Assembly (NCBI GenBank): GCA_003021175.1
Contig: PXQV01000010.1
Location: forward strand, 1 to 64,000
Direction: 5' to 3'
DNA: 64,000 nt
From: Halobacteriales archaeon QH_7_66_36
GTDB lineage: Archaea; Halobacteriota; Halobacteria; Halobacteriales; Haloarculaceae
The position numbers were made by a program, and so were the translations under genes. Shown in pieces: positions 24,991 to 32,507 of the stretch (positions are counted from its first letter, which is position 1; each line of letters begins with the position of its first letter). The notes below the pieces were generated by a model, which ran no database searches, was not told where the DNA came from, and worked only from the letters and a program-made list of their open reading frames with translations.

Positions 24991-25641
24991 TCACTCGATA
25001 GGCTCAGACCGGGCGGCGCCAGCGAACTGCCTGACGATGGCCCCCTCTGCGCGGTGGAGCGTCTCGGAGGCCGTCGACTTCGCGACGCCCGCTGCCTCGG
25101 CGAGTTCCGTCAGCGTGCAGTCTCGCGGCGTGTCGTAGTACCCCTTCTTGACGGCGGTCAAGATCAGTTCGCGTTGCCGTGGCGTCAGGGTGCTCTCGAC
25201 GTTTATCTCCTGTCGGAGCGACTCGACTTCGAAGGTGACCCCGTACTGCTCGAAGTAGCCGGTCAACTCCGACAGCGCCGGGTCGGGCGCGGTCACCTGC
25301 AGCGACCCGCGGCCGTCGCGACAGGTGAACGGCGGCTCGAACGGGATGTTCGCCCGGTGGAGCGTGAACAGGACGAGCGGCGTCTCGGCGCGGAACCGGA
25401 CGACCGCCGCCGCCTCGCCCGACTGAACGACGGAAAACGAGCGGAAGCCGGGCGAGGACGCCATGAACTCGGTCGCGGTCGTGGGGTCCGAGGCCGTCAC
25501 CCGGACCAGCTGGAAACACTCCATCTCGCCGGGTTCGACGGCCAACAGTTCGAAGTCGGCGTCGGGATGGCGCGTCGAGACGTCGTGGGCCCATTCGCTG
25601 TCCGAGAGCCGGACGACGAGATTCGCGCGTGACACCCGCAT
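24991..25641 (-). CDS. Bat-type HTH_10 transcriptional regulator
   Basis: A 216-residue regulator. The N-terminal part (about 5-150) is the bacterio-opsin-activator-type sensory domain, and the C-terminal HTH_10 is clear: STLTPRQRELILTAVKKGYY, then LTELAEAAGVAKSTASETLH with the recognition helix and a final basic segment. Such proteins activate or repress single haloarchaeal operons; the ligand is unknown. The ATG at 25641 gives the standard start RVSRANLVVRL; the longer frame upstream overlaps the next gene and was rejected. Confidence 0.87.
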   Translation of the reverse strand: MRVSRANLVVRLSDSEWAHDVSTRHPDADFELLAVEPGEMECFQLVRVTASDPTTATEFMASSPGFRSFSVVQSGEAAAVVRFRAETPLVLFTLHRANIPFEPPFTCRDGRGSLQVTAPDPALSELTGYFEQYGVTFEVESLRQEINVESTLTPRQRELILTAVKKGYYDTPRDCTLTELAEAAGVAKSTASETLHRAEGAIVRQFAGAARSEPIE

Positions 25642-25750
25642 ATGTTCGGGTCGGCGAGACAAAAAGCCGTGGGTGGGGTCGTCGACCGCTCGCACACGAG
25701 GCAGCGCTCGACCCGTAGGATTTTGACGGTACGGGGCACAACAGCGGGAC

Positions 25751-26050
25751 GTGAGCGACCGGTACGAAGTCGAGGTGAAAGCCTCTGCCCGGAAGGTGTC
25801 GCCGGGGGCCGGCCAGTGGGTCCGCGAGCACGGCAACCGCCGGGCCTTCTCCAGCAAGGCGCTCGCCAAGCAGTGGGCGCGGACGATGTCACCCCCCGGT
25901 CGCACCGTCTGGGTACAGGACGCCGTGCCGTGGGACGACAGCGTCGACGGCTACGTCGTCGGCGGCCGACGCACCGCTCCTCGGCGCGACCCCGACCCCG
26001 GCGATCAGGAGCCGCTTCCCGTCGAGCAGCGCTCCTCGCCGGAGCCGTGA
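25751..26050 (+). CDS. Small conserved haloarchaeal protein, unknown function
   Basis: A 99-residue protein starting at GTG (SDRYEVEVKASARKVSPGAG). The middle reads RRAFSSKALAKQWARTMSPP followed by VWVQDAVPWDD, a pattern that recurs in small haloarchaeal proteins (similar to DUF8081). There is no known activity. The charged C-terminus is low complexity. It is transcribed away from the HTH_10 gene. Confidence 0.65.
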   Translation: MSDRYEVEVKASARKVSPGAGQWVREHGNRRAFSSKALAKQWARTMSPPGRTVWVQDAVPWDDSVDGYVVGGRRTAPRRDPDPGDQEPLPVEQRSSPEP

Positions 26051-26162
26051 ACGGTTCAGACCGTTCAACGCCGGTGTTTTCGACCGCCTCACCGGGTTCG
26101 ACCTGAACGCGACTGAACGCTCTCGACCCCTCAAATACCGTCGCCGCCGAGAGACAGATGCG

Positions 26163-26438
26163 ATGAAACGAATCCGAACGGCAGTCGCGGCAGTGACCGC
26201 CCTGCTGCTCGTCGCGGGCGCGGGGACGGTCGCCGCGGCTCCCGGTGCAGCAGGTAGCGACGCAGGACCAGACGCCGACGCCGGCCCGCCGAGCGATCTC
26301 CCGGGACCGGTCCCTGACTTCGTGGGCGACGTGCTGGGCACGGTGAACGAGTTCATCGGCGGCACCGTCGATTCGCTGGGTGAGGCCGTCTCCGGCGTGA
26401 CGCCGGGCGGAAGCGACAGCGCACCGAACGACGGATAA
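26163..26438 (+). CDS. Small secreted acidic protein
   Basis: A 91-residue protein with a clear Sec-type signal peptide: MKRIRTAVAAVTALLLVAGA followed by TVAAA, the likely cleavage site near residue 25. The mature part is short, acidic and Gly/Pro-rich (DAGPPSDLPGPVPDFVGDVL) with amphipathic FVGDVLGTVNEFIGGTVDSL. No lipobox cysteine is present. The function is unknown. Confidence 0.6.
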   Translation: MKRIRTAVAAVTALLLVAGAGTVAAAPGAAGSDAGPDADAGPPSDLPGPVPDFVGDVLGTVNEFIGGTVDSLGEAVSGVTPGGSDSAPNDG

Positions 26439-26452
26439 TCCCCGAGGATCGA

Positions 26453-26710
26453 CTACCCTGCCAACTGTCTCCGGACGGCGTTGACCGCCGCGACGGCGTC
26501 GACCCGGCGTTCGGGGTCGTTCGCACACCAGACTCGTTCGCCGTCGACCGAGACGCAGAACACGTCTTCTTCGGACGACGGCCGAAGCGTTACGTCCTCG
26601 TGATCGACGTCGGGCCGCTCGCGGAGCCACGACAACAGCGTGCGGCGCGTCGTGACCGCCTTCGAACCGATGCGACACGCTCCACAGTACTCGATTTCGA
26701 TACGCGACAC
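26453..26710 (-). CDS. Rdx/SelW-like thioredoxin-fold protein
   Basis: An 85-residue protein beginning (GTG) SRIEIEYCGACRIGSKA. The Cys-x-x-Cys pair in YCGAC occupies the redox site of the selenoprotein W/T/H (Rdx) family, and VTLRPSSEEDVFCVSVDGERVW matches the C-terminal strands. Substrates are unknown. The AT-rich box AATTATAAATT at 26730-26740 lies about 25 nt before the GTG, giving a leaderless transcript. Confidence 0.78.
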   Translation of the reverse strand: MSRIEIEYCGACRIGSKAVTTRRTLLSWLRERPDVDHEDVTLRPSSEEDVFCVSVDGERVWCANDPERRVDAVAAVNAVRRQLAG

Positions 26711-27094
26711 GTGTGTTCGTAGTGAACAATAATTATAAATTCACGGGTGTACGCGAATCTGGTCGGTATCTCGGACGGTGGACGGTACGGAAACGACCCG
26801 TCGGAACTGTCGATCGCCGAGGAGCCGCCCGGCTCAGTGTTCGAAAAGACCGTCGGGACCGGGGGCACAGCCCCGACGGCGAGGAGAGGTTGCGGCGGTC
26901 TCCGGGGACGGGCCGCCGGAACACGGGTCAGGGTCGGGCGCGGCCGGTTACGGGGGGCCCGCGCCGGGGGCAAAGGGACACGGGGTGGCCAACGCCCATA
27001 CCCTGCATAATGACACGGATTATATTAGGTCTTTTGGCACGAATTAAATCGTCGAGACACACGGCTTTTGCCTGCGGCCGTCGAAGCGTGGCGT
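26711..27094. other. Gene-free region with a strong AT-rich promoter box and GC-rich palindromes
   Basis: A nearly symmetric TATA-like AATTATAAATT at 26730-26740 could fire both ways. On the plus strand about 300 very GC-rich nt follow with hairpin-capable segments (GGGGCACAGCCCC near 26864-26876; GGCGCGG-type arms around 26936-26970) before an AT-rich block at 27007-27050 that serves the next gene. Open frames here have poor amino-acid composition. A structured RNA is possible but unproven; I did not find SRP or RNase P RNA motifs. Confidence 0.4.
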
Positions 27095-27322
27095 ATGAGC
27101 GCGGACCCCGAGGAGCACGAACTCAGCCGCAAGCGGGCGTTCTTCGCTGCCCTCCCCTTTCTCCTGTTGGGGTTGGCCGACGTCGTTCTCCTGCTGAAGT
27201 GGGGTCTCGACCCGCTGTGGGGGTTCATGATCCTCCCGCCGATCATCTTCGTGAGCGTGCTGGCGTGGCTGGCGTTCCGCGGGGGCTTCGTCCGCGACCG
27301 CACCGGCGAGCCGGGCGGATAA
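27095..27322 (+). CDS. Small two-helix membrane protein, unknown function
   Basis: A 75-residue protein with a charged start (MSADPEEHELSRKRAF) and two hydrophobic segments, about 16-35 (FAALPFLLLGLADVVLLLKW) and 40-60 (WGFMILPPIIFVSVLAWLAF). I do not recognise the family by number. It sits just before the tRNA-Ser region and reads towards it. Confidence 0.65.
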   Translation: MSADPEEHELSRKRAFFAALPFLLLGLADVVLLLKWGLDPLWGFMILPPIIFVSVLAWLAFRGGFVRDRTGEPGG

Positions 27323-27327
27323 GCCTA

Positions 27328-27436
27328 TCACTCGTCGGCGTCGTCCAGTCGCCGGCGGAGTTCTTCCACCTCTCGTTCGAGTTCCGCCACCTGTTGCTCG
27401 GAGGCGTCGTCTACACTCTCGACATTCCGCTCACGC
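27328..27436 (-). pseudogene. Tail of a small coiled-coil protein cut by the tRNA-end duplication
   Basis: On the minus strand a frame reads DDASEQQVAELEREVEEL and then RRRLDDADE before TGA at 27328-27330, a typical coiled-coil peptide ending. Upstream the frame runs into the duplicated tRNA-Ser 3' end without a start codon, while GTG AGC GGA ATG lies in another frame. It may be a tiny gene next to the tRNA that lost its start, or chance. Weak call. Confidence 0.3.
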
Positions 27437-27452
27437 GTGGGGTCGAGAGAAG

Positions 27453-27473
27453 CGCCGAGGGTGAGATTTGAAC
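27453..27473 (-). repeat. Copy of the tRNA-Ser 3' end (distal)
   Basis: Identical over 21 nt to the T-loop, T-stem and acceptor 3' strand of the tRNA-Ser at 27683-27703. Homology continues about 30 nt beyond the tRNA end with scattered changes, so a longer segment was duplicated. It looks like an attachment-site scar. Confidence 0.85.
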
Positions 27474-27586
27474 CACGTGGAGACGGTCGCTCACTCCGTT
27501 CGCGCTGCGACTCCCCTCGTTCAAATCTCCGGGCAATTCCACGTCGAGCGCTTCGTGGTCACTGGATAGCAGGTCGTCACAAGAAG

Positions 27587-27607
27587 CGCCGAGGGTGAGA
27601 TTTGAAC
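27587..27607 (-). repeat. Copy of the tRNA-Ser 3' end (middle)
   Basis: The same 21-nt tRNA-Ser 3' end as at 27453 and in the tRNA itself. It is followed on the plus strand by an inverted copy of the T-arm sequence (TTCAAATCTCAC near 27643-27654), so the intervening DNA could fold back on itself. No integrase gene is found between the copies. Confidence 0.85.
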
Positions 27608-27682
27608 CACGGTCGCTCCCTCCGGTCGCTCTCTGCTTCAAATCTCACGTGACGTTCCGCTCATAGGTGAGGTCGCGAGAAA

Positions 27683-27767
27683 CGCCGAGGGTGAGATTTG
27701 AACTCACGTGTCCGTGAGGACAGCAGATCTCGAATCTGCCGCCTTGGCCGGGCTAGGCTACCTCGGC
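27683..27767 (-). tRNA. tRNA-Ser (anticodon CGA)
   Basis: An 85-nt type II tRNA read on the minus strand. The acceptor is GCCGAGG/CCTCGGC with G as discriminator, the anticodon stem-loop GCAGATTCGAGATCTGC has CGA in the loop, the long variable arm TGTCCTCACGGACA is typical of serine, and the T arm is GTGAGTTCAAATCTCAC. There is no intron. The 3' end is duplicated twice downstream, marking it as an integration site. Confidence 0.96.
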
Positions 27768-27906
27768 TGCACCCGAGATTCCGCCGGTGGCGACTTTATG
27801 AGTTACGGTATCGGGGACCGGCTGGTGCGGCCGCGACGACGCCGATCCATCCGCGTCCGGTGATCCGCCCACCCAAACCGTCATAGTTGTAAAGTGGTAC
27901 ACTAGC

Positions 27907-29364
27907 ATGATGGCCCCGCAACGCTCCGATCGTGTCAGTACCGGGACTGATGGTCTCGACGGCGTTCTCAACGGCGGCTTCATCCGTGGGCAGACGGCCG
28001 TGGTGACCGGCGGCCCCGGAACCGGGAAGACGGTCCTCGCACTCCAGTTTCTCGCCGCGGGCGACAGCGGCCTCTACATCGGCTTCGAGGAGCGAGAGAC
28101 GGACATCCGCGCGAACGCGGCGGCGCTCGGCATCGACCTCTCGGACGTAACCATCCTCGACCTGAGCGCGTCGGGCGAGCGGTTCTTCGAGGGCGAGGAG
28201 TACACCATCTTCCCCCACGAAGAGGTGGAGGGCGAGGAGATGCTCGACGAGATCGCGGCGGCGATCGACGGCGAATCGCCGGAGCGGCTCGCTATCGATC
28301 CCCTCTCGGAGCTTCGGTCGCTCGTCCCCGACGACTACCGGTTCCGCCGCAACATCTCCTCGCTGTTCAACGAGCTGAAGGGCCGCGAGGTGACGACGCT
28401 GTGCACCACCCAGTCGACCGCCGGCTCCGACCGCGACCTCCAGTTCCTCGGCGACCTGACCGTCGATATCAACCGGGAGACGAACCACCGGACGCTGGAG
28501 GTGACGAAATCTCGCGGCACCGACGCCGCGAGCGGCCGTCACAGCTACCGCATCCGTGGCGACACCGGCGGTCGAGTGTATCCGAAACTCGTCCCCGGCG
28601 ACCACGAGCGCGAACGCGGACAGGAGCGCGAACAGCTGTCGGCCGGCGTCGACGAGGTGGACGCGCTGTTGAAGGGCGGCATCGAGACGGGCTCCGTGAC
28701 CGTCATCTCCGGGCCGTCCGGCGCGGGGAAGACGACGCTCGGCTCGCTGTTCCTCCAGACGGCCGCCGCGTCCGACCGGACGGCGGCCGGGTTCCTCTTC
28801 GAGGAGCTGCTCGACGACTATCTCTACCGGTCGGACGCGCTCGGTCTCGACGTGAACGACCACTACGACGCGGGGCGGCTCGAACTCACCGAAGTCGAGT
28901 CGCTGACGCGCAGCACGGACGAGTTCGCCCACGACATCCGGCAGGCCGTCGAGGCGGACGGCGTCGAAGTCGTCATGATCGACGGCATTCCGGGCTATCG
29001 GCTCTCGCTCCGGGGCGACGAGACGGAGGAGATGCTGACGCGCGAACTCCACGCGCTGTGTCGCTACTGCAAGCGGATGGGCGTCAGCCTCATCCTCATC
29101 GACGAGGTGCGCAACGTCACCGGCGACCTCACGCCGACGGACCAACGGATCAGCTATCTCGCCGACAATATCGTCTTCCTCCGGTACATGGAGCACGGCG
29201 GCAGCGTCGAGAAGGTGATGGGCGTGCTGAAGAAGCGGTTCGGCGACTTCGAGCAGTCGCTGCGACGGCTGGAGATCGACGAGGGCGGCGTCCACGTCGG
29301 TGAACGACTCTCCGGAATGCGAGGCGTACTGACCGGAGTGCCCGAACAGGTCGACGAGGGCTAA
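27907..29364 (+). CDS. KaiC-like double RecA-domain ATPase
   Basis: A 485-residue protein with two RecA/KaiC domains. Domain 1 has Walker A GGPGTGKTVL (about 35-44) and catalytic-type acidic residues in GFEERETDI; domain 2 has GPSGAGKTTL (about 265-274) and the Walker B-like VVMIDGIPG. Archaeal KaiC-like proteins are signalling or scaffold ATPases, some binding sensor kinases, and not true clock proteins. The stop overlaps the start of the LOV kinase (TAATG), so both are made together and probably work together. The ATG at 27907 or 27910 may be used. Confidence 0.87.
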   Translation: MMAPQRSDRVSTGTDGLDGVLNGGFIRGQTAVVTGGPGTGKTVLALQFLAAGDSGLYIGFEERETDIRANAAALGIDLSDVTILDLSASGERFFEGEEYTIFPHEEVEGEEMLDEIAAAIDGESPERLAIDPLSELRSLVPDDYRFRRNISSLFNELKGREVTTLCTTQSTAGSDRDLQFLGDLTVDINRETNHRTLEVTKSRGTDAASGRHSYRIRGDTGGRVYPKLVPGDHERERGQEREQLSAGVDEVDALLKGGIETGSVTVISGPSGAGKTTLGSLFLQTAAASDRTAAGFLFEELLDDYLYRSDALGLDVNDHYDAGRLELTEVESLTRSTDEFAHDIRQAVEADGVEVVMIDGIPGYRLSLRGDETEEMLTRELHALCRYCKRMGVSLILIDEVRNVTGDLTPTDQRISYLADNIVFLRYMEHGGSVEKVMGVLKKRFGDFEQSLRRLEIDEGGVHVGERLSGMRGVLTGVPEQVDEG

Positions 29365-31157
29365 TGGCGGACGCTCGCGACGAGTCGGTCGAGCGAGAGA
29401 CCGACGACGACGCTACGCTCTCCGTCGCACTCGGCTTCGAGAGCGCCCGCAACCGCGAACTGCTCGCCGGACTGCTGGACAGGTACGACGTGGTCACGGC
29501 CGAGCAGACGGTGCCGGACGGAACCGACATCTGTATCGTCGACGCGGGCGGGTTCGAGCGACTGCGCGAGCCGCTCGCGGCGTGGCGACGCGAGGAACGG
29601 CCGACCGCCGCACCGGCCCTGCTCGTGTCGAGCGGCGACGAGAACGAGCTGTGGAGCCGCTACGCCGACGCGATAGGCGAATCGATCGACGGGGTCCAGC
29701 CCGTTCCCGCGCCGAAACGCGCGATCCGGTCGCGGATCAGTGGGTTCGCCGCGCTCCGTCGCTACTCCGAGCGGGCGAGCGACCAGCGGGACCAGTTAGA
29801 GCTGTACGGCCGCGCGATGGACGACGCACACGTCGGCATCACCATCGCCGACGCCACCGCCGAGGAACTTCCGCTCGTCTACGTCAACGAGCAGTTCTGC
29901 CGGATGACCGGCTACGACCGCGAGGATGTGCTCGGCCGCAGCTGTCGGTTCCTCCAGGGCCCGGAGACGGACGAGGCGAAGCGCCAGCAGTTCCGCGACG
30001 CCTTCGCCGTCGAGGAGCCGGTGACGGTCGAACTCATCAACTACCGGAAGGACGGCGAACAGTTCTGGAACGAGGTGGAGGTCCTCCCCGTCTACGAAGA
30101 CGGGTCGGTCACCCACTATATCGGCTTCCAGCGAGACGTGACCGAGCGGCGCGAGCGGGCGACCCAGCTCGAAGCGTACGAACACATCATCCAGACGGTC
30201 ACCGACCCCATCCTCGTGCTCGACACGGAGGGACACGTGACGTACACCAACGGGACGGCACGGGAGACGTTCGGCCCCGTGCCGAACAGCACCACGTTCG
30301 CCGACCTGTTCGACGACGACGAGGCGGCCGCCGTCGAGGAGGCGCTGTCCGCGCTCCGCGAGTCGGGCGAGGAGCAGACCCGCGAACTGTCGCTGTTCGG
30401 GTCGACCGGCGGCACCGCCACGTATCAGGTCCGGTTTCAGCCGGCGTCCTTCGGTGGCGAGGAACAGGTCATCGTCGTCGCACGCGACATCACGGACATC
30501 CGTCGCCACCAGAACCGGCTGGCCGTGCTCGACCGAGTGTTGCGCCACAATCTCCGCAACAAGCTGAACATCGTCGCCGGACACGCACAGACGCTCACGG
30601 CCCAGAGCCCCGATAGCGAGCGGGTCAGCGACGCCGCCGAGTCGATCGAAACCGCGACCGGAAGCCTGCTCGATATCGTCGACGCCATCCGCGAGTTCGA
30701 CGTCAGACCCGACGAGGCGTCGGCCGTCGAGCGAGACCTGACGGCGTTCGTCCGCGAGTGTGAACTGGAGTTGCGAACGGAGTATCCGTCGGCCGAGTTG
30801 AGGACAGACCTCCCCGAGACGGCGCGAGCGCGGTGTCCCGCACAGCTTCGCTTCTGTCTGGACGAACTCGTCGGGAGCGCCGTCGAGCGGGCGAACGAAT
30901 CCCCGACCATCTGGCTCACCGTGACGGCAGGCGTCGAGACCGTGACGCTGCGCGTTCGCAGCGACGGCGAGCCGCTCCCCGACGTCGAGCGACGGGCGCT
31001 GGCGGCCGGCACGGAGACGCAGCTCGAACACACGCAGGGCGTCGGTATCTGGCTGACGCAGTGGGCCGTCGAGGCGGTCGGCGGCGGGCTCCGGGTCGAG
31101 CAGGGCGACGACGGAACGGCCGTCGCGCTCACGTTCCCGGCCCACAGTCGAAGCTGA
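29364..31157 (+). CDS. LOV/PAS sensor histidine kinase-like protein
   Basis: A 597-residue cytoplasmic protein: a receiver-like N-terminus (about 18-130), a LOV domain (about 150-262), a PAS domain (about 270-382) and a kinase region. The LOV signature GRSCRFLQGPETD contains Cys194 in the place of the flavin-adduct cysteine, with NYRKDGEQFWNE and the late glutamine of IGFQRDVTERR, so blue-light sensing through FMN is likely. The phospho-acceptor box RHNLRNKLNIVAG has His395. The ATP-binding part is odd: the N box reads DELVGSAVERA with Ser for the conserved Asn, and the G1 box reads SDGEPLPD. It overlaps the KaiC-like gene by one base. Confidence 0.85.
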   Translation: MADARDESVERETDDDATLSVALGFESARNRELLAGLLDRYDVVTAEQTVPDGTDICIVDAGGFERLREPLAAWRREERPTAAPALLVSSGDENELWSRYADAIGESIDGVQPVPAPKRAIRSRISGFAALRRYSERASDQRDQLELYGRAMDDAHVGITIADATAEELPLVYVNEQFCRMTGYDREDVLGRSCRFLQGPETDEAKRQQFRDAFAVEEPVTVELINYRKDGEQFWNEVEVLPVYEDGSVTHYIGFQRDVTERRERATQLEAYEHIIQTVTDPILVLDTEGHVTYTNGTARETFGPVPNSTTFADLFDDDEAAAVEEALSALRESGEEQTRELSLFGSTGGTATYQVRFQPASFGGEEQVIVVARDITDIRRHQNRLAVLDRVLRHNLRNKLNIVAGHAQTLTAQSPDSERVSDAAESIETATGSLLDIVDAIREFDVRPDEASAVERDLTAFVRECELELRTEYPSAELRTDLPETARARCPAQLRFCLDELVGSAVERANESPTIWLTVTAGVETVTLRVRSDGEPLPDVERRALAAGTETQLEHTQGVGIWLTQWAVEAVGGGLRVEQGDDGTAVALTFPAHSRS

Positions 31158-31204
31158 GACGGACGACGCACCGGAACACCGGGAGCGTCGACGGACGAGT
31201 CGAC

Positions 31205-31744
31205 TCAGCCGTCCTCTTCGGCGTACGCCTCTAGTCCCCGCACCGTCGGTCGGAGATACGAGTCGCGGTAGGCGTCGAGGTCGTTCTCCAGCAGGTCGAA
31301 CCGCTTGAACGTCATCGCGCTCACGATTTCGCGGAACTCGGCGAGCGAGAGACCACCGAGCGTGCCGCCGGTGCCCGGCGGACAGTCGCCCGGCCGGAGC
31401 GGCAACATCAGGAAGGTGTCGTCAGGCGCGTCCGTGTCGCCGGTGTAGAACAGTCGAGCCACGCTGCCGTCGTCGTTCGGCTCGTGGACGGAGACGAGGG
31501 TGGCCTCGTCGACGAGCGGCCCCTCGCCGACGTCGACCCCGAGGCCGAGGACGGCGATGACAAAGTCCGCGTCCGGGTCGACCGCTCGGAGCGTGTCGAG
31601 GGCGTCACCGAAGCGGGAAGCGAACGCCTCCTCGGAGAGATCTTGAATGTCGTTGTAGAGGGTGCCGACGGTGCGGAGATCGTCGGAGAGCGCGTCCGCG
31701 ATGTCCTCGGGGAGGTCGTGTGAGAGGGCGAGCCGTTCGGTCAC
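31205..31744 (-). CDS. Conserved haloarchaeal protein, unknown function
   Basis: A 179-residue acidic soluble protein starting at GTG (TERLALSHDLPEDIADALSD). It has no signal peptide or helix. The middle reads DFVIAVLGLGVDVGEGPLVD and a FLMLPLRPGDCPPG segment, and the C-terminus is helical and acidic. I do not recognise the family. It lies 42 nt downstream of the VOC gene on the same strand and may be co-transcribed with it. Confidence 0.6.
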   Translation of the reverse strand: MTERLALSHDLPEDIADALSDDLRTVGTLYNDIQDLSEEAFASRFGDALDTLRAVDPDADFVIAVLGLGVDVGEGPLVDEATLVSVHEPNDDGSVARLFYTGDTDAPDDTFLMLPLRPGDCPPGTGGTLGGLSLAEFREIVSAMTFKRFDLLENDLDAYRDSYLRPTVRGLEAYAEEDG

Positions 31745-31786
31745 GCGCGTGCTTCACGGGCGACAAGCAAAAGCCCTCGCGCCGCG

Positions 31787-32395
31787 TCAGGTGCCACGTC
31801 CGGCCGTCGTGTCGGGCAGGTCGTGCGGCTCGACCGGGAGGTCGAGAGCGTCGAGCGCGGCTTCGAGATGGTCGTCGGAGACGAACTCCGCGCCGGCCTC
31901 GACGCGGGCGGCCTGTGCGCGGGCGTACACCTCGCCGCGGCGTTCGTCCGGAATGTCGTACTTGTCGGCCGCCAGCTCGATGGTGAGACCGTTGTGGTCC
32001 TCGGTGTACAGCGAGTGGAACGCGCCGCGGTCGTACTCGTTGACCGCGTGGCCGGCGTCGGCCAGCCGGTCTCGAATCCCGCCCAACTCGTCGGGAGCGA
32101 TACGGAAGGCGAGGTGGTGAACCGCGCCGACGTCGGGGTCCTGCCCGTCGGCCGAGGCGCGCTCCTCGTCGACGAAGAACGTCACCATGCGGCCGTCGCC
32201 GGCGTCGAAAAACAGGTGTTCGACCTCGGGTCGGTCGAGGTTCGGCTGGCGAATCACCAGCGGCAACCCCAGCACGTCGCGGTAGAACTCGATCGTGTCC
32301 TCGGCGTTGCTTCCGATGAGGGTGACGTGGTCCCAGCCGGCCGTCTGGAGGACGCTGTCGGGGCGGGCCGCGCTCACCGCGTCGTCGTCCGTCAT
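31787..32395 (-). CDS. VOC-family (glyoxalase/dioxygenase-like) protein
   Basis: A 202-residue protein with one vicinal-oxygen-chelate domain made of two beta-alpha-beta-beta-beta units. Probable metal ligands are His in GWDHVTLIGS, His in VHHLAFRI and Glu in GLTIELAADKYD. FYRDVLGLPLV is the usual first helix. The last 50 residues are an acidic extension. The substrate is unknown; glyoxalase or ring-cleaving dioxygenase activity are the main options. The ATG at 32395 was chosen as the start of the conserved part. Confidence 0.82.
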   Translation of the reverse strand: MTDDDAVSAARPDSVLQTAGWDHVTLIGSNAEDTIEFYRDVLGLPLVIRQPNLDRPEVEHLFFDAGDGRMVTFFVDEERASADGQDPDVGAVHHLAFRIAPDELGGIRDRLADAGHAVNEYDRGAFHSLYTEDHNGLTIELAADKYDIPDERRGEVYARAQAARVEAGAEFVSDDHLEAALDALDLPVEPHDLPDTTAGRGT

Positions 32396-32449
32396 ATCGC
32401 TCCGTACGGGTTGCCGGGGCAAGTAGCCTCGGCAACTGCCGCGTCAGGC

Positions 32450-32475
32450 GGTGACACTCGTGTCACCGGTGACAC
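32450..32475. promoter_or_regulatory. Three GGTGACAC half-sites between divergent genes
   Basis: GGTGACAC occurs at 32450-32457, inverted at 32460-32467 and again at 32468-32475, so two overlapping perfect palindromes are formed (18 nt with a 2-nt spacer, and 16 nt with none). The block lies between the divergent VOC and iron alcohol dehydrogenase genes, 33 nt before the latter's ATG. It is a good candidate operator for a dimeric regulator acting on both genes. Confidence 0.5.
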
Positions 32476-32507
32476 GGGTTTTTTCGGTGGGCGGCCGAAC
32501 GCGGGGT

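Noticed and set aside
26760-27010. SRP RNA or RNase P RNA
   Set aside because: The conserved helix 8 loop of 7S RNA and the GAGGAAAGTC-type and late conserved blocks of RNase P RNA are absent.
27796-29295. Minus-strand frame of about 500 codons
   Set aside because: Mirror image of the KaiC-like gene; no motif and no promoter.
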